Shown: positions 44,453 to 54,659 of the stretch, piece after piece | Layout of the letters: every line of letters begins with the position of its first letter | How positions within the stretch are numbered: position 1 is the first letter of the stretch | From: Metellina segmentata | Taxonomy: Eukaryota > Arthropoda > Arachnida > Araneae > Tetragnathidae | Assembly: GCA_947359465.1 (NCBI GenBank) | Contig: OX375872.1 | Coordinates: 15,969,018 to 16,033,017 of the forward strand | DNA: 64,000 nucleotides | Reading direction: 5' to 3' | Program-made: the position numbers and the translations under genes | Notes under the pieces: model-generated | The model's input: only the letters and a program-made list of their open reading frames with translations | What the model was told of the DNA's origin: nothing | Database searches by the model: none

Positions 44453-44657
44453 CTCTCCTGGCGGTTGTCTCGAAGAGATATGAGCAAAACTGACCAAATA
44501 TCGATGAACGAGATATCTCGTTATTGGAAGAAAGCTGACTAGATTTTGATATCGTCGTTATAAAAACAATCGGCAAAATCTTAGTAAAGAGGTATCTCCT
44601 TAACAAAATTGGTCAGATCTTGATGGACGAGATGTTTCGTCAAAACAACTAGAAGGG
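44453..44657. mobile_element. TTAA MITE, copy 3
   Basis: Left TTAA (44449-44452) then CTCTCCTGGCGGTTGTCTCG; right AGAAGGG then TCAA. The interior has ACGAGATATCTCGTTATTGG and GATCTTGATGGACGAGATG. Confidence 0.85.
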
Positions 44658-44875
44658 TCAAGGATGCGAGTGTGTAATATTCAATACTCTTTCTATACCA
44701 ATTAAATAAATTAGAAAATCACAGTGATAAAAATGTAAATATTGTATATTTGAAATTTTGCAGGGGAATCAATTGGTTTTCATACGGACTAATTCTTAAC
44801 TTAACCTTTTGACTACCGGTACAGGTATTACAGAGGCGATTCTATCACTGCGCGATTCTTATAACATTCAAGGTA

Positions 44876-45216
44876 CAACTACTGCAACGGCCGTAGTCTT
44901 CATTCTTTCTTCGCGCGTTGTGAGTTCGAATCCAGCCAAAGACTGTCTTGTACAAAGGAGGCTAGTGCACGTTATAAGGAGGCTAGTGCACGGAGGCTAG
45001 TACAATCTATTATGGCCTCAAACGTCCTTATGTTAGTGCGAAGTGGAAGTTTGAAGAGTGGAGTGCCAGCTCAGGTGTGACCTCGTCATCTTACCGTGGC
45101 TCGAAATTACGGGTCTCTTACCTCGGATCTTACTTTCTCTTAGGGGTTGATCCCCGACCGTCGCCAATACCCCATTGTGCTGCTCCAGTGCGACGTTAAT
45201 TAAATACCTATCTACC
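44876..45216 (+). mobile_element. SINE, head type 2
   Basis: Box B-like GAGTTCGAATCC at about 44920, then the shared body (GAGTGCCAGCTCAGGTGTGA) and tail (TGCTCCAGTGCGACGTTAAT). GGAGGCTAGT(G)CACG is triplicated at 44958-45002. Confidence 0.82.
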
Positions 45217-45248
45217 CAAAAATCTTGTAGTTGATTGGCTTTCATTGC

Positions 45249-45447
45249 CATGGTAACCTAGCTGATAGAGACGCGGATTAGCAACCGGAGGATTGGAGTT
45301 CGACACTCGATATAACCAAAGATCGTCATGTAAGTGGGGCCTGATGCAGGTTATGTATGTCGTATCCTCAAATGTCCTCCCATTAGCGTGGTGTGGAAGT
45401 TTGGGTAGTTGGGTTGTGGGTAGTTGGTAGTAAATTCAACTATCAAC
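45249..45447 (+). mobile_element. SINE, head type 2, 3'-truncated
   Basis: GGTAACCTAGCTGATAGAGA, then GGAGTTCGACACTCG, then AGCGTGGTGTGGAAGTTTGG. The body is cut short and the tail is abnormal. Confidence 0.7.
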
Positions 45448-45639
45448 TCATTGGTTTTAAATGAGTCGTTGTATACATTTTACTTTATCGGCATTTTTTT
45501 TTTTGCTGCACAAGATTTAACTAGGACCGAAACTTAAATTTTTTTCGTAATTTCAATCTTTTACATTTGTTAATTTTTATAACCTGTAATTTTTGTTGTA
45601 ATGACCTTATTTAACTGTAATAAATGTAGTTTTAGGGAA

Positions 45640-45955
45640 TTTTTAATTAACGTCATACTTGAGCTACACAACGGGCTATTGACGGCGGTAAGGGATCAAT
45701 CCCCGAAGGAAAAGGTCAGAGGACATCTCCACGTAATTTTGAACCACGAGGCAACACCTGAGCTGGCGCCCCACTCTCCAAACTTCCACACCAACACAAT
45801 GTGAGGACTTTCGGTCACGACAGATTTAAGGTGCACCAGCCACCTCTACACCATACGCTTACAAACATCCATGCACTGACTCGGATTCGAACTAGGAACT
45901 TTCCGATCTAGAAACTAACACCTTAATCACCAGACTGGTTGGTCGGCTGTAAAAA
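45640..45955 (-). mobile_element. SINE, head type 1
   Basis: Reverse-strand copy closely matching 1951-2264 and 8700-9071, with TCGGATTCGAACTAGGAAC (box B inverse) at about 45880 and CCAACCAGTCTGGTGATTAA-type head (inverse). Confidence 0.88.
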
Positions 45956-46004
45956 TGTAATATTTTTAAAAGTTGATTATTGATTTCAAGCATTATGGTC
46001 TGGT

Positions 46005-46166
46005 CATTGGCGTGGTGTAGAAGTTTGGAGAGGTAGGGATGTCAACTCACCGTCGCACAAAACTATGAGGTGTTGTTCTCAGATTCGGTATTGATCACGG
46101 ACCGTCGCCCATAGCTCGTCGTGTACTCCAACACAATGTAGATTCAACTACCAACCTTTAAATTAC
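46005..46166 (+). mobile_element. SINE fragment, 5'-truncated
   Basis: The body GGTGTAGAAGTTTGGAGAGG and a tail with CTCGTCGTGTACTCCA; the tRNA-like head is absent. Confidence 0.7.
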
Positions 46167-46169
46167 ACG

Positions 46170-46780
46170 CATGTTGCTGAGGTCAGCAGATTGCCGTGTT
46201 GCGGTCAACAACCTTCGAATGTCTGTTTATCAGCAAAGAAGGCATTTAATTCCTTCGGATGATCTCTTTTGATCCATGGAGTGAATCTTTATTTACGTGA
46301 GATCTTCCAGAAGAAAAGTTGAACTTCAAAATACGGATTCAAGAAGTCAAGTAATATCTTAGAAGACCGGCGATATGGAATGAATCCAAAAAATCAGGTT
46401 CTTCGGGGATGGATTTTGCTTTATAGTCCTGGAGAGCGTTTACTTTTTTGGAATTCTTCCACGTTGCTTTTTTTTTTCTCTGCCTGTTGGGATGCACAAC
46501 CTTGCCTCGACGTCTTTTAGGTTTGTAGAGTTATAATCTTGAAGAAAATTAAAAAAAAAAAGACAGGGTTTCTGGAAATGTGACCAAGGACTATTCCCCA
46601 TTTAGATGGATTTCTATATTTTAGACTGACGTTATTATGCTTAACCACTCAATATTAAACTATGACAGAATATCAAACTAACGGGAAAGAATTCTTAGAG
46701 ACCGCTTGCCTTTGGATGGACAATGGAGAACTTTGATTTCAACGTTAGGACGAATGACGAATCTAACAGGTGGATATATA
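46170..46780. other. Spacer, nothing recognised
   Basis: No element termini or coding signal. Confidence 0.4.
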
Positions 46781-47225
46781 CACTATTGTCTGTGAAAATT
46801 TCAACACCATGAAGGAATCATGCAAATTAAGCGAAATTTGCAGGAAATGCAAAACAGGTTTGGATATGCAAATAATTAGATTTACAAAGCGATCACGCAT
46901 GTGTGGGCAGAGAAACACCCTCTAAACTTCCATGTGAGCCGTGCATAAAAAGCACTGTAAAGGTGAGTTGAAATGCGGGTATCGTCGTTTGACTGCTGAA
47001 ATGATTGATTAGAAGTCAATATGCCTCTCAAAAAGCGCAGAGTGCCATACGAGCAACTAACGGAGTTGAACAGGACCGTATGATCGACATCCGTGAGGAT
47101 AACTTTCGTATCGTGAAATCGCCACCCGCAGGGAATGTAATGCCACAACAGTGATACGTGTGTGGAACAGATGGACCATGGAGAACCGGACAAGTCGAAA
47201 CCTCGGCAGTAGGCCACGCAATATG
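46781..47225 (+). mobile_element. 5' part of a Tc1/mariner element, family F
   Basis: TA then CACTATTGTCTGTGAAAATT is a Tc1-type left end. ATG at 47021 opens MPLKKRRVPYEQLTE, followed in shifted frames by an HTH-like region (YREIATRRECNATTVIRVWN) and RTSRNLGSRPRN. The element is cut off after about 445 bp; the catalytic domain and the right end are missing. Confidence 0.78.
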
Positions 47226-47399
47226 ATCTGTGGGTAAACTTTAAAAATTGAACTGATTTTTAAGTTTCTCATTGTTTGTTTTGTTATTAAAGATAAATTA
47301 ACTGCTCTCTCAAATATTCCTTCCTGAAATGTGACTTCCAAAGCTAGTGTAGCTGGCCACCCCTGGTGTGTACACTTAGAAAGTCTTAATAAAGGGAAA

Positions 47400-50300
47400 C
47401 CCCTCCTCTGATAAAAAGAAGAAATCCCTATAAAACAATATTATCTATAGTTTTGCTTCCCAACTCATACTATCTTGTTTTAAATAGAGTAGGGAATTCA
47501 AAAATTAATCCCGATTCAAGTTGTATTTATTCAGGTTTTTTATTTCAAGTCGAAGAACATACAGTGAAAACTTACCAACCAATCAAGCAACCAAAAACAA
47601 TCAAAATTTAAAATACCATCCATACAAAATCTGCTTGAAATATGCTCTCAACACATGTCAGAATGCCGAATATATTCTGACTGCTTATTATTTCGTGCCA
47701 GAGCTGTTCTTTCGTCAAGCGCTTTCGAACGACTTGAGTAGTTCAGGTGGTGTTCGTCCAGAAGATCTCTGATTAGATCTCGACTTTGACCGTTGGATAA
47801 CTGCGGACGAACAACAGTTACAGAGCACGAGAGAGACGATAAATAGAGTTGGAGGCAGACGCTAGTGTTTGAGGACTTTGAGGAGACTAATATGTATTGG
47901 TGTATCTCTACTATTATAAAAGGACGTGTTTGTCTGTCTGTTTCTTGCCGCAAAATCCTGACGATTCTATGGCGCTTACAGCAATGAGATTTGGCACACA
48001 GGTAGTCCAAATTCTTTGAATTTTTTGGGTCGCGGTGAATTTTAAAATTCAATCTAGAAGATTTTTTAATGAATTTAATAGTTTTATGCTCCATCGGTTT
48101 TCAACGCGTTTCTTCCTGAGAAAAGAAGAAACACCCGAATCTGGACTTTTTCTACCCACGTGACCTGCTTTTATATTTTTTGCAAGAGATTGTGACGTCA
48201 CGAAAACTTTCTCTTTAAAAATAAAGAACAGATTGCATCTTCTGCCCTTCGCGTTAAAAAAAAGAAACGCGTTACATTTCCTGTCCCATTTCATTTCCGC
48301 GAATGAGAGCAAGAAATAAAAAACATATTGACTGGGATTGTTAAATTTTTTTCGTAAAATCGTAATCGCTTAAGATAGACTGAAAATTTCTACGGATTTG
48401 AAATCTGCGGTAAATTTCACTTTAGATTGATGTCTAAAAATATGATTTTCTTTAAATAAATAATTTTTACACTGAACATATTTTCAACGGATTTGAAATC
48501 TGTGGAAAACTTTACACCAGATTAATACCTTACATCACGGCTTTGCCCGTGGTGTTGGTTTGCGAAGCATACCAACACCAATGGCACGGGCAACGATGTC
48601 TAGCCACGCAGTGGCTAGTTCCTAATAATGTGATGATGTAAATACAGTACATATTCGTACGTTCTAAAATAATAAGAAATTAAAATCTTAGCTGTTGGTT
48701 GTCCTCTGCTTGTTTACGATTTATACCGTTTTCACGCTACCGTTTGGGGTGGTGACACTTCAATATTCTCTTTCGTAATTAATCCTCTCTTGTTTTAAAT
48801 AGAACAGGTGATACAAAAATATTTCTTAATTAAAGCTGCAGTATTTGTTCTGGCCTTCCATCTTAAGTCCAAGAACGTGTAATAAAAACTGACCGCAGAT
48901 CTATCAACCAAAAACAAGGGAAACTGAAATTACCATCTGCCCTCCACCAAAATCCACCATCAATCATTACGCGAACAACGCATGCAAAACACACACGCTG
49001 TAAAAACCGAGATAAAACTAAGTTAGGAAACCCCCTCCAGTTAATTCTATCTATACTTAAAGATCTTAATAAAGAGTGGACCCAAGGAAGAAATCCATTT
49101 GTAACTATGATATATACTAATTTCGCTTCCTAAAGAATCCTGTCTTGTTTTAAAGGAGATTCAAAATTAGTCCATAGTAAATTTTTCATTGCATTTGTCC
49201 ATGGCCTTCATCTCAAGACTAATAACGTGTATCAAAAACTGAATTTAGAGCGATCAAGAAATTTTTAAACCATGAGCAATCAAAATCTAACAAAGTGTAA
49301 CAAATAAATTTAAGGTATTATTGCTTCAAACCAGCTCGCTACATGCCCCTCAAACGAAATCCATCACTAAACATTACTGGAGAACGCACGCAAAAACGCA
49401 AGACGTTAAAACCCAAATAAAGCTGCAGAGGAAACTCCTTTACGAAATACCGTCTATCCAATAAAACATCTTTATAATGGGGAAATCACTATCAAAATTA
49501 ATAACTATCGATTTGAAACTATGATCTATAATTTCACGCTCTAACGAATCTTCTTGTTTTGTTTAGAACAACCTATTAAAAATTAGTTCAATATCCCGTT
49601 GTTGCGGTACTACGTTATAATTCAACTACCCACCAAAATTTGTCTAAATTTTATTTGGCTTCTTGTCTGGATTTTGCGACACAATTCAAACGAACCAACC
49701 TAATTAAGTTATCATCCATTCAAAACCAGCTCACCACGTGCCCCTCAAACGAAATTCATCACCAATCCTTATTCGAACGCACACAAAAAGCACAAGACGT
49801 AAAAACCGAAAAAAGGGAGGAAACTCCTTTTCAAAATATCGTGTATGCAATAAAACATCCACTATTAAAAGGAAGAAATCGATTTGAAACTATGTTATCT
49901 GTAATTTCGCTTCATAACAAATCCTCTCTAGCTTAAAGTTGAACAGGCGATATCCGAAATTAGTCCAAAGACCGTTGTGTTGGTCCAGTTAACTTAACTA
50001 CCCAACAATCAAAATTAATCCTCATTAAATGTGGCAGATTATCCACTGCTCGACCTTTCGCCATAAAACCCTAACCAACCAACCTAACTAAATTTGTAAT
50101 TGCATTTGTTCAGGTCCCTTATCTTAAATTCAAGAACGTGTAGCAATGCTGAGCGTAAAAGGATCAAGCAATTTTTTAACCAAGACCAATCAAAATCTAT
50201 CGAACGTCTAACAAACAAATCCAAGGCCCCATCTATTCCAAATCTGCTCACCGCTATCATTAGGCGAACAACGCATGTAAAACGCGCACGACGTAAAAAC

Positions 50301-50400
50301 CGAAATAAATGGGATGAAACCCTCCTGGAAATACGGCCTATTCTCCCTGACTAATCCTCTCCCGTCCCAAATAGAATGACGGAATCGACTGAGCGAGAGC
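47400..50400. repeat. Tandem array, ~350-430-bp unit, interrupted
   Basis: The landmark CTTGTTTTAAA recurs at 47474, 48789, 49144 and 49553 (changed to CTAGCTTAAAG at 49928). The landmark GTAAAAACCGARATAAA recurs at about 49004, 49407, 49797 and 50290. Between them lie ATTYGTCCAGGYCTTCATCT-like and CCAATCAAAATCTA blocks. A Helitron (47905-48618) splits the array. SINE-tail-like words (CGTTGTGTTGGTCCAGTTAA near 49982) are embedded in the units. Confidence 0.8.
47905..48618 (+). mobile_element. Non-autonomous Helitron, family 1, precise ends
   Basis: Starts TCTCTACTATTATAAAAGG directly after A (47904). It ends AGCCACGCAGTGGCTAG, a 6-bp-stem hairpin whose end is CTAG, directly followed by T (48619). 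Insertion between A and T with no duplication is the Helitron signature. The interior matches 4247-5191. 714 bp, no gene. Confidence 0.9.
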
Positions 50401-50665
50401 TCGCGCATCCGTAGAGCGGCAATCGAGTAGGAGAAAAAGAAGGCCCATTGTCTGTTCCCTCTATCATCTGCCTCTGAGGGCGATGGGGATCAAACTGTCG
50501 GAGATTGCATAATACTCCTCACGAGACTGTTATTACGTTCCTGTTAAAATAACAGTGTTTTTTCCAATTAGCAGGTAGCAACTGTTATCGAAAGTATTAA
50601 CAGCTATCGATAAACGTTATCGTCGAAGGCCACTGTGGATCAGTGCAGTGGCGTTTCCAGAGATG

Positions 50666-50890
50666 AGGCTGTCGTGGTAGCCCAGTTGGAAGAGCATCGG
50701 ATTAGTAACCGGAGGGTTTCGAATTCAACCAAAGACTACAGAGAGGCTGATGCACTTTAAATCTGATGGGGCCACAAATGTCCCCACGTTGGCGTGTTCT
50801 GGAAGAAGTTTGGAGAATTGGGTGTCATCTCAGGTGCTGTTCTCGTCATCTGACCGTGATTTAAAATTGAGAGGTATTGTCCTGGGGTCC
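50666..50890 (+). mobile_element. SINE, head type 2, tail missing
   Basis: GTAGCCCAGTTGGAAGAGC (box A-like), GGGTTTCGAATTC (box B-like) and the body GTCATCTCAGGTGCTGTTC. It runs straight into the next SINE at about 50890. Confidence 0.82.
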
Positions 50891-51202
50891 TTCGCGGTTG
50901 CCCGGTTGGAAGAGTAACGGCCTCGCATCGCGGAGGGTTGTGAGTTCGAATCCAACCAAAGACCATCGTGTACAAAGGGGGCTGGTACGCGTTAAATTTG
51001 TCGGGACCTCAAATGTCCTCACGTAGGCGTGGTGTGGAAGTGTGGAGAGTGGGATGCCAGCTCAGGTATGACCTCGTCATCTGACCGTGGTTCAAAATTA
51101 CGTGGTGCTGTCTTCGGATCTTCCCCTTCGTTGGTTGATTCCGGACAGTCGCCAATAGCTCGTTGTGTTGCTCCAGTATTAATTAACTATCTACCTGGTT
51201 AC
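50890..51202 (+). mobile_element. SINE, head type 2, nearly full length
   Basis: GGTTGCCCGGTTGGAAGAGT, box B-like TGAGTTCGAATCC, GGGATGCCAGCTCAGGTATG and tail GCTCGTTGTGTTGCTCCAGT. Tandem head-to-tail with the previous copy. Confidence 0.88.
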
Positions 51203-51342
51203 AGATGAGGGGGCATTATAGATCCCAGACAGTGTTGATAGCTTTTTTGTAACCTAAAAGGAGAATAGTCTATAGTGTATAGTATAATTTTGCGATTATA
51301 AAATAAAATATTGTTATATTAGATTTATTCAAAGTTTATCAA

Positions 51343-51510
51343 CCATCTTGGTGGTTGTGTTGACGAGTTATCTCATCCTCAACAAAACTGACCGGATCTC
51401 GTCATCATAAAAAAAAAATCGACATTATCTTGAAGACGAGATTCTTTGTCACTAGCAAAATTGCTCAGATATTGATGGACGAGATATCTCACCGAAACCG
51501 TTTGGAAAGG
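51343..51510. mobile_element. TTAA MITE, copy 4
   Basis: CCATCTTGGTGGTTGTGTTG at the left, GGACGAGATATCTC and GGAAAGG then TTAA (51511-51514) at the right. Shorter than the other copies because part of the interior is lost. Confidence 0.8.
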
Positions 51511-51734
51511 TTAAATTATATCCCTGTGGAACATTTATTATTCGAAGTAATAGGGCAATGTAATAATGGCTTATGGCCCCTTTATTTAACGCCCTGGTGG
51601 TTTATCTTCGAGTTGAAAACTGTCTCGGATTATCTGGTGTAAAAACCTACCCCAATGTGTCACCAATTCTGGGCAAGGGGCGATTTGTTTTCCTTAATTG
51701 GATATTTTCCCTATTGGAATTATAGGCGATTTAA

Positions 51735-51806
51735 CTCCACGAGGTATCTCGCCCTTAGCGACAGCGACTCTATCTCGGACGAGATATTTTGTCAAAACAC
51801 GTGGAG
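51735..51806. mobile_element. Short relative of the TTAA MITE
   Basis: 72 bp. TTAA (51731-51734) then CTCCACGAGGTATCTCGCCC, and at the other end GACGAGATATTTTGTCAAAA then CACGTGGAG. The ends are inverted and the internal GAGATATCTC-type word is kept. Confidence 0.55.
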
Positions 51807-51819
51807 TGTTATTCAAATA

Positions 51820-52340
51820 GGCTAAAGTAAAACAAAAACTGAGTTGAAATTAAACTTTCCATCCTCATGCAAACGTAATTAAGTATAATATATTAACATT
51901 AGTATTTTGCTTATTTACATGTAAAGAAGAAAATTGATTGTCGAAGGTAATGTGGTACAAGGCCACCGCGGGTAACCTGAAACTAGGACGTAGTAACAAA
52001 ACCAGCCTGTACGAAATACAGAAAATATTTGCTTTGCTACATATTGATACTTCTGCTACTAGACGATAGACAAAGCAAGGATTAGGAATAATCTACACTT
52101 GGATTTGTGTCGCACAATAGGCATTTATTGCGATAATTTGACCATAAACCTAGACTTGGGTTAAGTACCTTTTAAACTTTTGAAAAGTCCTTAACGATCC
52201 ATTGTTCGCATCACTTTCTCGTCTCTTAAGTGGTCGAAACTTTATTTAAAGCTTAAAAAACTAGGTATCAAATTCGGTTCGGATACATGGACAATCGGTT
52301 AATTGAATCGTGGATAATCAAGAAGTCTAAGAAATCTAGA
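51820..52340. other. Spacer, nothing recognised
   Basis: No supported feature. Confidence 0.4.
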
Positions 52341-52349
52341 AGTCTTCAG

Positions 52350-52351
<2 letters not shown>

Positions 52352-52429
<78 letters not shown>
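52352..52429. repeat. (TA)n microsatellite
   Basis: About 78 bp of uninterrupted TA. Confidence 0.97.
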
Positions 52430-52432
<3 letters not shown>

Positions 52433-53250
52433 ACAAGCTCCCAAAAAGAGAAAAAAAATTCGGATTTGGTTTTTTTTGCAAGTTTCTTTTTACCAATTGA
52501 AGGTTTTGGTGTTTTATAAAGCCCTATAATATGTTGAAGTATTTTGAATGGTTGTGTTGGATAGAGTGAGGAATAACAATTGTATTCATATACTGGAATT
52601 GCTTTTAAAACTTATGTGAAACAGTGAAGCAGCCATATCTTGTCTCAAAAGTCAAGGTGGGGCAATGTTGGTATAGAAAGATGGTGAACATCGACAGATC
52701 GATGAATTTTATCTTTCCACAATAGTGAAAACACACAAACTTTGGAGATGGCCATAAGTCGCGGATACAATCTGGTACAACCGCAACAAAAAATTACGAA
52801 AATTAAAACCAAAAGTCCCAAGTGGACGATTACCCTACTTTTTTAGTGGATATGACCCCCCCTATTTTATATTAAAATACAAGTTTTAAAGTGATTAACT
52901 TACATTATTGCTTAGATCCTATCACAATGATATGCTACGCAAACTTACCCCAGGTGTTATGCCAACCTACCCCACATCAGAGGTAAGTGGGCACAGTTTG
53001 AACACTTTCGTAAACAATATTTAAGGACTAACCTATGCTATTTTTAGTAATGTTTTCTTCATTAATTTGTAGCCAAGGAGTTCCACTATCAGCAGCATTG
53101 GTTATATTAGCTGAAAGTATTACTGAACAAAAAAAGAAAAAGAAAAACCCCCAAGACTATGTCAACTAGCCCCGTTCTCCCCTAATAATAAGGATTATTA
53201 CTAAAAGCCACATTACTTATTCATATATCTACGTATCGCATAAAGACTTT
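52430..53250. other. Spacer, nothing recognised
   Basis: Contains several C-rich words (ACCCCCCCT near 52856, TTACCCCAGG near 52946) that do not pair as termini. No coding signal. Confidence 0.4.
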
Positions 53251-53254
53251 ATCC

Positions 53255-53420
53255 TATGAGCGTCACGAGATTACCGAGTAGTGTGACATTGCTTTTACCT
53301 CAAAACACACTTGGCTACTTAATTATCGCATCTATTTTGGTTGAATTCTTTCAACCCTTCAAAGTATTATATTGCTCCTTTGGAAAGATCGTATTCGTCC
53401 TTTCTTTAGAATGGAATCCC
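53255..53420. repeat. ~42-bp minisatellite family, locus 2
   Basis: GAGCGTCACGAGATTACCGA then TTTTACCTCAAAACACACTT parallels 29535-29600. It is followed by CTTTGGAAAGATCGTATT units as at the first locus. Confidence 0.75.
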
Positions 53421-53815
53421 TTGGAATTATACTATTGCTTCTTTCCTGGGAAGTAAATCCTTTGGAAAGATTCTATTGTTGCTGTCGCATCCATTTGTGA
53501 GTCAAATGTCGCCGGTTGCCGTGTGTGCATTTTGCAGCGCTTCGACGATGTTGATTATTTTCTCACTGTAATTTTTGTTCTCCAGAATGGTAATCGATGG
53601 TTTGAAGAGCAACTTTGGAACTATACTATTGCTCCTTTCCTGGGAAGTGAATCCTTTGGAAAGATTCTATTGTTGTTGTCGTATCCATTTCTGAGTCAAA
53701 TGTCGCCGGTCGCCGTGTGTGCATTTCATAGAGTTTCGACTATGTTCATTATTTTCTCGCAGTAAAGCTGTTCTCCAGGATGGCAATCGATGGTTTGAAG
53801 AGCAACTACTATTGC
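53421..53815. repeat. 195-bp tandem duplication
   Basis: Two units start TTGGAATTATACTATTGCTT (53421) and TTGGAACTATACTATTGCTC (53616). Each continues through CTTTGGAAAGATTCTATTGT, GTCAAATGTCGCCGGT and GATGGTTTGAAGAGCAACT. Confidence 0.9.
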
Positions 53816-53869
53816 AGGGCAGATGAACATTGATTAGGGGTGAGTTGTTGTCGTGAAACCACAGAATCG

Positions 53870-54360
53870 GCGCTGCCATTACTTTAGCGGGGGCCACCAA
53901 ATAACCCCGACTACGCCGCTGCTAACTGTTAATAACAACTGTTCAAATTCGAAACAACCGCCAACCCTGTTATCGCGAAGTAACAGTGCCACTCTCCTCC
54001 GCTTCATGACATTCCTCAACACGCGCAACAGCCGCCAGATGGCGCCGCCGTCGCGTTTCCCCAGAATCCGTTGCCATGCGCGGAGAGGCGATCCCGAAAG
54101 CCAAAAAACAAAAGAAACTGAGAAGCAGCTCCGAGCGGCTCGGGTGGAGGATCGCCATTTCTGCCAAATCGGAAAAGCTTTCCCTTAACTCTTTCCTTCC
54201 GAGTCGAAAGCTCAGAGGCCTCTTCAGACTCTTTCGTCGCTTCCTTGCACCAGCGGGTCGACGCGAACCAATGGCCACCGCGATCCGATCGTCCTTCCCG
54301 TCGTGTCGCGGGGGATCGCTCTACTTGGTTCTCTTCGGAACAGAGATCAAAGGGTGAGGA
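53870..54360. promoter_or_regulatory. CpG-rich patch, candidate promoter or first exon
   Basis: About 490 bp with clearly higher G+C and many CpGs in an AT-rich window. It contains CCAGATGGCGCCGCCGTCGC (about 54034), a CCAAT word (about 54267) and a possible splice donor GTGAGG (54352). Plus-strand ATGs at 54076 and 54271 open short frames that run to the possible donor. The minus strand is also open over part of the patch (to 53970). I do not recognise any protein. It could be the start of a gene whose later exons lie beyond the satellite block, or simply a GC-rich remnant. Confidence 0.4.
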
Positions 54361-54659
54361 AGAAGGATGCTAAGTGATGAGTTTCTAGCTTCTCCGAAGT
54401 TGCGAGGTGATGCCAGTCAGAATAAGCTCAAAAGTAAGGCTGCATGCATGTGTTTGTCTCGCAGTTTTGGTTGTCATACTTTGCGGATTCGGAGGGGGGG
54501 GGGGCAGGAGAACCCATTAATCGATCTATTGGATGGATGTGCTATTTTTTTTTCCTGGTGTGGATAAAAAAACAGGGTTGTGAGTGATTGAAATTTTTCT
54601 GGATTTGCTTTCCTTTTGGCCTGTGACATAGCAATGCGCGAACTAGTAGAGTGGAAGGA

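Noticed and set aside
52299..52496. Minus-strand open frame with Ile-Tyr run
   Set aside because: Produced by the (TA)n microsatellite at 52352-52429.
53970..54278. Minus-strand 102-codon protein with a hydrophobic stretch
   Set aside because: The stretch LLLSFFCFLAFG looks signal-like, but the start is internal, no homology is recognised, and the opposite strand is equally open. Kept only as part of the CpG-rich patch.
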